Assembly: GCF_030272615.1 (NCBI RefSeq)
Contig: NC_081411.1
Location: forward strand, 39,733,140 to 39,797,139
Direction: 5' to 3'
From: Cryptomeria japonica
Lineage: Eukaryota; Streptophyta; Pinopsida; Cupressales; Cupressaceae
Length of the DNA stretch: 64,000 bases
Positions 57,367-64,000 of this stretch are shown piece by piece. A program made the position numbers and the translations under genes. Within the stretch, counting starts at the first letter, position 1. The number at the start of each line of letters is the position of its first letter. A model generated the notes under the pieces. It had not been told where the DNA came from, made no database searches, and was given only the letters and a program-made list of their open reading frames with translations.

Positions 57367-60250
57367 CATGCGTGAACCCTTAGGACCATATATGACCCCT
57401 TGTAACATCCTATTTTATATAAAATAGCCTTTATGACCCAACAGTATGAACAACATACACACCAGGATGCTATAAGGGGTCATATGTGGTCCTAAGGGGT
57501 CACACATGTGTGACCCCTTAGGAGAACATATGACCCCTTGTAACATCCTAGTTTATATAACATACCCCTTATGACCAAATAACATGCACAATGTACACAC
57601 TAAGATTCTATAAGGGGTCATATGTCATCCTAAGTAGTCACAGATGTGTTATAAAACATGTGTGACCCCTTAGCACCACATATGACCCCTTATAGAACTC
57701 TAGTGTGTTTAATGTACCCCTTAGGACCCAATTTGATCCCATAGGACCCAATAGTGTCCTAAGGGGTCATATGTGGTCCTAAGGGGCCACATGTGTGAGC
57801 CCTTAGGACCACATATGATCCCTTGTAACATCCTAGTGTATATAGCATACCCGTTATGACCCAATAGAATGCACAATGTACACACTAGAATGCTATAAGG
57901 TGTCATATGTGGTGTTAAGGGGTCACACATTATAACACATGGTTGACCCCTTAGGACCACATATGAACCCTTATAGAATCCTAGTGTATATAATGTACCC
58001 CTTAGGACATAATTTGACCCCATAGGACCAAATAGCATCCTAGTTTATATAACATACCCCTTATGACTCAATAGGATGCACAACGTACACACCAGGATGC
58101 TATAAGGGGTCATATGTGGTGCTAAGGGGTCACACATGTTTTTTAACACATGGGTGGCCCTTTAGCATGACATATGACCGCTTTTAGCATCCTAGTGTGT
58201 ATAATGTACCCCTTAAGACCCAATTTGACCCCATAGGACCCAACAGTGTTCTAAGGGATTATATAGGGTCCTAAGGGCTCACGCATGTGTTCTAACACAT
58301 CTGTAACCCCTTAGGACCACATATGACCCCTTGTAACATCCAAATTTATATAACATAACCCCTTATGACATAATAGAATGTAATGTACACACTAGGATGC
58401 TATAAGGGGTCATGTGTGGTCCTAAGGGGTCACGCATGTGTTCTAACACATGCATGATCCCTTAGCACCACAAATGGCCCCTTATAGAATCCTAGTGTGT
58501 ATAATGTACCCCTTACCACCCAATTTGACCCCATAGGACCTAATAGTGTTCTAAGGGGTCATATATAGTCCTAACGCGTCACACATGTGTGACCCCTTAG
58601 GAGCACATATGACCCTTATAGCATCCTAGTGTGTATAATGTACCCCTTAGGACCCAATTTGACCCCGTAAGATCCAATAGTTTCCTAAGGGGTCATATGT
58701 GGTACTAAGTGGTCATGCATGGGTTCTAACACGTGTGACCCCTTGGGAGCACATATGACCCATTGTAGCATCCTAGTTTATTTAACATACCCCTTATGAC
58801 AGAATAGCATGCACAACCTACATAGTAGGATGTTATAAGGAGTCATATATGATCTTAAGTGGTCAAGAATGTGTTCTAACAAATGTGTGACCCCTTAGCA
58901 CCACATATGGCCTTTTATAGCATCCTAGTGTGTATAATGTACCCTTTAGGACCCAATTTGACCCCATAGGTTCCAATAGTGTCCTAAGGGGTCATATGTG
59001 GTCCTAAGGGGTCACACATGTGTGACCCCTTAGGATCACATATGACCCTTTATAGCATCCTAGTGTGTATAATGTACCCCTTAGGACCCAATTTGACCCC
59101 ATACGACCCAATAGCATCCTAGTTTATATAACATACCCCTTATGACCCAATAGCATGCACAACTTACACATTAGGATGCTATAAGGGGTCATATGTGGTG
59201 CTAAAGGGTCACCCATGTGTGACCCTTTCACACCACATATGACCCCTTATAGAATCTTAGTGTGTATAATGTACCTCTTAGGACCCAATTTGACCCCATA
59301 GGACCCAATAACATCCTAGTTTATATGACATACCCCTTATGACCCAATAGAATGCACAACATACACACTAGGGTAAACCCGCATGACCCCTTAGAACCAC
59401 ATATGACCCCTTATAGTATCCTACTATGTATAATGTACCCCTTAAGACCCAATGTAATCCCATAGGACCCAATAGTGTGTTAAAGGGACAATATAGGGTT
59501 CTAAGGGTTCACGCATGTGTTGTAACACATGTGACCCCCGAGGACCACATATGACCCCTTGTAACATCCTAATTTATATAACATACTCCTCATGACCCAA
59601 TAGAATGTAATGTGCACACTAGGATTCTATAAGGGGTATATTTGGTCCTAAGGGGTAATGCATGTGTTCTAACACATGTGTGACCACTTAGCACCACATA
59701 TGACCCCTTATAGCATCCTAGTTTTTATATTGTACCCCTTAGGACCCAATTTGACCCCATAGGACTCAATAGTTTCCTAAGGGACCATATGTGGTCCTAA
59801 GGGATCACGCATGTGTTCTAACACATGTGTGACCCCTTAGGACCACATATGACCCTTATATCATCCTTGTATGTGTAATGTACCCCTTAGGACACAATTT
59901 GACCCTGTATGACCCAATTTTTGTCCTAAGGGGTCATATGTGGTCCTAAGGGGTCACGCATGTGTTAGAAGACATGCGTGACCCCTTAGGAGCACATATG
60001 ACCTCTTATAGAATTCTATTGTGTATAATTTACCCCTTAGGACCCAATTTGACCCCATAGGACCCAATATTATGCATAATATACACAATAGGATGCTATA
60101 AGGGGTCATAAGTGGTGCTAAGGGGTCACACATGTGTGACCCCTTAGGACTAGATATGACCCCTTGTAGCATCCTAGTGTGTATAGTGTACCCCTTAAGA
60201 CCCAATAGTGTCCTAAGGGGTCATATGTGGTCCTAAGGTCTCACACATGC
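57367..60250. repeat. palindromic satellite array (about 2.9 kb)
   Basis: The array is built from a few blocks repeated many times: CATCCTAGTGTGTATAATGT, ACCCCTTAGGACCCAATTTG, ACCCCATAGGACCCAATAG and GGTCATATGTGGTCCTAAGG. Many blocks occur in both orientations next to each other, so large hairpins form. For example 58986-59048 reads as a near-perfect inverted repeat centred on CACACATGTGTG. A second block type carries TTATATAACATACCCCTTATGACC. Unit spacing is irregular (about 130-300 bp). ORFs on either strand here are by-products. Confidence 0.9.
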
Positions 60251-60571
60251 TTATATTTCTTTTTATGATTAAATATATTTTTTTCTTTTTTTATGAATTT
60301 AAATATGTTTAAAATTTTAAAAATACATGTATATATTTAAATTTATTTTTTATATCTTTATATGTTTATATGAACTTAAAATGATGAAAATGTATGTAAA
60401 TTAGACATATTGTTTTGAAAAATTGCACTTTATTTTGTCCAACAATTTTTAGATTAAAAATTTAAATTATGCAATTGTTGTTTATATTTAAGTACAATTT
60501 TTTTTATATAAATTGTAGTGTATGTACATACATGCATATATAGATATATCTATACATTTCCTATTATAATC
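60251..60571. other. AT-rich spacer
   Basis: Strongly AT-rich with TATATA words just before the ATG at 60572. It might act as a promoter region for the following pseudogene; nothing specific seen. Confidence 0.3.
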
Positions 60572-62880
60572 ATGTCTGGTCATCGTAGTTCACATAACAC
60601 TAGATTTGAGCCTAGTGTTAATCCAAGGGGGAGTGAGAAGACATCGCGTAGGTCTGCAAGAACTCCTGAGGATAGGCAACATCTTTATGATTAGACAACA
60701 TAGTCATTACAATGTACTCTAGATCATTTGAACAACACATTGGATAACACCCCTAACAGTATAAATAAGGAAAGGGGAGAGATCATTAGAGATGAGCTAC
60801 ATCATATGATTGACATAGTTGACACTTATAATCAATATGATGAGATTAACACTAATTTATTCTATAATTCCCTTTCACGTAGTGTTCGTGGTACAGTAAA
60901 ATGGGAAACAATCAATCATAAGGTTTCTACTACTGATGTGAAGACCATGTTCCCTCATTATCAGTCCATGGGTAGGGTGAAGGGTTATATGCCTACCAGG
61001 TGCTTAGATGTACTAGTGGCACCATTTATATATTCTAGATGTTTGGCCACTCATCATATGTGGCCCCAAAAGGATGAGTTTCCCCTTTATTTCTACAAAT
61101 AAATATTTATAGAGTTCCATTTGAGGTACGATGTTGACTACACAGATTTTTCTATACATGTTGGCCATGGGAGGCAGATTTTTAGATAAGTTCAGATGAC
61201 CTGGTGCACCACAGTCCACTAATAAGTGGGCATTGATTGGTCCAAACCTTTTGGTTCTTCCAAAACATTTGGAACTGGCATGTGCAACAGATAGTGTACC
61301 AGATGACACTCAACAATCTTTTTTTTCTAGTATTGGTACCATAGCCACATAGGTTGATGAGATGACATCAGATCATGTGGGTAGATATTTGCTATGCTCT
61401 CATACTAGGATTTCTACAGTTGATGATGCATCAGCAAGTTACAATCCCTATGTTATAGAAAACATACCATCACCAATGGATGTTGCACGCATACATAAGA
61501 TAGATCCTCTACGATAGATGAGTGCATGTCTATCTAGTGGTCTCTTGGATGCATATTAGGTTATTTCTATGGAGCATGGGATCTCTTTAGAGGAGGCCTC
61601 AACATATCTTAGACATGTACTTGTTAGATCGACTACTTGTAGCCATGGTGGTGACCCTATATATTCTCAGTGTATTGCTATTGCACATCCTACTGCCCCT
61701 CCCCAGCATACACTAGTTGGTGAGGAAATACCTCCTCCTCCTATTCATACATTAGTTGATCCCACAACACCTCATACTATATTTTGGGGGTGTACACTAG
61801 TCTACCTATGGAGTCATACATTGAGGGCGATGTTGCAATGGGCTCCTTGCATGATTATGACATCAACAAGATCGAATGAGCATTACATGCTGCAAATCAG
61901 GTATGAATTTTTAAAAATTAATTTTAATTTAAAAAATATCTCTACTTGATTGTAGATGTTTAATTTTTTAGTTATTTAATTATAATTTGTGAACTACAGG
62001 GAATTGTGTTAGGATCCATGTATGGAGACTTGCACACAGCCACTGACCCTATTCATCAAGAGACACATGTATATAAAGTTTAAATTAAATTTTGTTTGTT
62101 TTTAAGTTCTATTTTAAAGGGATAGGTGTTGATTTTAATTTCAAGTTATTTATATCTTAACAAAATTTCTACATTTTAGGATGAGCAACTATCACTCAAG
62201 TATTCATAAAATTATAACTCGAGTAAAAATTTAATAGTATTCATAGAATTATAATTTGTGAATTATAGGGAATTATCAACATAGGATCCATGTATGAAGA
62301 TTTGCGCATTGTCAATAACCCTATTTATCAAGAGACACAGGTATATAACTTTAAATTAATTGTTTGTTTTTAAGTTCTATTTAAAGGGATATGTATTGAT
62401 CTTAACTTCAAGCTTTTTATATCTAACAAAATTTTAACATTGCAGGATGAACGACTATCACGTAGGTTGAGCTCTTCATCACATAGACATTCTAGAGTCC
62501 TACATGCATGTGGTCGAGAGATGTTAGAGACCTTGAGGTATTTTTATCTAGAATGTGTACATGTATGTTCTCAATCTGTGTTTCAAATTATATTAGATAA
62601 ATTGTATGTATGAATTTTTCAAATTCGATTAGATAGATAAATATAACTCTTAAAAATTTTATAGTATGAATGTTTAATGTGTGAGTTCATGTGTACTCTA
62701 TTGCAGGTGCATGGATTGGGACATGGTTTATGATAGGGCCCCAAATAACCCATTTTTATATATGTGCATGCGCACACATTTTCTAGATATTGTACTAGAC
62801 ATATTTGATATATCGATATATATTTATTTTCTTAGCTTGACATTTCCTGGATGTATATTTTAGAACATGATATCTATGTA
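60572..62880 (+). pseudogene. multi-exon gene relic of unknown family
   Basis: From ATG 60572 the frame reads MSGHRSSHNTRFEPSVNP, then two stops, then an open stretch to 61102 with RGEIIRDELHHMIDIVDTYN and SMGRVKGYMPTRCLDVLVAP. A shift near 61170 leads to a second frame with NKWALIGPNLLVLPKHLELA, DHVGRYLLCSHTR and ISLEEASTYLRHVLVRSTTC. A third shift near 61780 leads to LPMESYIEGDVAMGSLHDYD and ALHAANQ, followed by a GT...AG intron and short exons: GSMYEDLRIVNNPIYQETQ and DERLSRRLSSSSHRHSRVLH. I do not know this family. It could be a transposon accessory gene or a host-gene relic; the readable parts show it once coded for protein. Confidence 0.5.
61990..62475 (+). repeat. exon-intron tandem duplication (about 266-bp period)
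   Basis: Both copies contain an AG acceptor, an exon beginning GGAATT, then GGATCCATGTATG and ATCAAGAGACACA, an intron with TTTGTTTTTAAGTTCTATTT and an acceptor before GATGA(A/G)C(A/G)ACTATCAC. The first copy runs about 61990-62225, the second about 62256-62475. Confidence 0.75.
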
Positions 62881-64000
62881 TGTATGTGTTAGAGATCTAT
62901 ATTTTATACTACTTTTTGTTTATATATATCTTATGTTTTTGAAATCTAAATGGTATCTATATATATTGCGTAAATTGCATGCTTAGTAATACAATGTTAG
63001 TCATTCATTGTTAAAATAATTGATGTTTATTTTTTGTGCTCTAGTACTTATTAAAGTTGTTAGTGTTTTAAACATTTTTAACAATCATGGACTTATAATT
63101 ATGAAATTACAAAAGTAAGGCCTAATTAATATAGTTACAATATAATTAAATATGTATTAATTTTGCATTAATTAAATACTTGAGGTATAATTAAATACAT
63201 TAATTTTACATGAATTAAAAGCATGATGAATATACTTACTTAGTGTAATTAAATACATTAAAATTACATCAATAGATACAAGATCATAAAAAATACATTA
63301 ATCCATAGATGTTTAAATAGAAATAAATCCATAGATGTAAATATCCCCAACACAAATATCCCCTTAAGACCCCTTAAGACAACATATATAAATGAACCAT
63401 AGATGTATCTATATAATTGAATTGATACATGTATACATAAATGTAAAGATGATTTAAATAGGTGATTCACACATACACTATTCAATCTAGGTGTAACTAT
63501 GAACATGCACTATGACCACACTGCAAAAGTCCCCTTTAGACCCTTTAAAACACTTGAAGACCCCTTAAGACAACATAATTAAATGAATCTATACACATTA
63601 ATACACTTAAAAATTAAAATCCATACATACATTCAATGCATAGACACAAAACATAATTTAAGAATAAAACATATAAATTTAATGTATAAAATTTAAAATA
63701 AATGCATCCACAAAATTAAATGTTTGCACTATCCAAATGTAAACACATGTCGAAATATCTATACATATGTATATGTGTAGTGTCATAAAATTATGACCCT
63801 AGCAATTTTCAACCGCATTAGGGACCTCACGCACGTGAGTTCAAATCCTTAAGACCGATCAGAGACTGGAGATTGCTCGACTTATGAAAACAAATTCTTC
63901 TCTGGCCTCTGCATCACCCCATCCACATTATTCCCTAGAGAAAGGGTAGGATAGGGGTGTGGTGCCACCATCCCCCTTGGATAGGGGCATGACCCCCTTT
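62881..64000. other. AT-rich region to the window end
   Basis: Degenerate AATTAAATACATTAA-type repeats (63.1-63.3 kb) and two small CCCCTTAAGAC-rich patches (about 63350-63380 and 63530-63570) related in style to the satellite. The last 220 bp are less AT-rich and contain GAGTTCAAATCC. No gene recognised. Confidence 0.35.

Noticed and set aside
57721-60205. Minus-strand ORFs of 83-105 codons with similar sequences
   Set aside because: They come from satellite units whose word composition lacks stops in one frame. The peptides repeat the satellite and show no domain.

Overview
This window is plant nuclear DNA, made almost entirely of transposable elements and their wreckage. I see no intact host protein gene, no rRNA, no tRNA and no CRISPR array. 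The evidence is direct: plant-type Ty1/Copia and Ty3/Gypsy retrotransposons with long LTRs, primer-binding sites complementary to initiator-Met tRNA, polypurine tracts next to LTR starts, a CACTA (En/Spm) transposase relic, and L1-type plant LINE fragments with DUF4283 and RNase H domains. The nesting, the 1-1.8 kb LTRs and the mostly nonsense-type decay suggest a very large-genome seed plant. A conifer is plausible (inference from style only; the species cannot be proven here).

Layout. 1-4180: 3' part of a Ty3-like element (G-patch coding remnant, long non-coding tail, polypurine tract, 1.8 kb LTR with a palindromic minisatellite). 4279-12659: a candidate LTR split by a complete 7.68 kb non-autonomous LTR element (4358-12036, target duplication GATTT). 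That element carries no protease, integrase or RT. It has a gag-like ORF without a capsid domain, and a second single-frame ORF of about 1083 codons of unknown function. 13849-19767: Ty3 chromovirus with gag, RT, RNase H, a deleted integrase and a chromodomain; its 3' LTR is cut by a Copia element (19768-22251, minus). That Copia is itself cut by a CACTA element starting at 22252, with a TNP2-type transposase relic at about 27.2-30.1 kb and a second transposase protein at 30.7-31.6 kb. Inside the CACTA segment lies a tandem array of an unrecognised coding fragment. 32661-41509: a full Copia element on the minus strand with both LTRs. 41.9-44.1 kb: LINE relics. 47593-47964: a 372-bp TRIM-like miniature LTR element. 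48316-50910: 3' part of a Copia element of the same family as the one at 19768, in opposite orientation. 52 kb: second DUF4283 relic. 54598-55261: a retroposon insertion with a 17-bp target duplication. 55.9-57.4 kb: Copia 3' end. 57.36-60.25 kb: a palindromic satellite. 60.57-62.88 kb: a degenerate multi-exon gene of unknown family. The rest is AT-rich sequence.

The genes do not form pathways; they are parts of selfish elements. The most interesting object is the non-autonomous element at 4358-12036. It shares the linker and zinc-knuckle layout of a Copia gag, must borrow enzymes from a relative, and carries a large coiled-coil protein with its own TATA-like box. All coordinates for element ends come from comparing LTR copies by eye. 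Starts of decayed reading frames are approximate.
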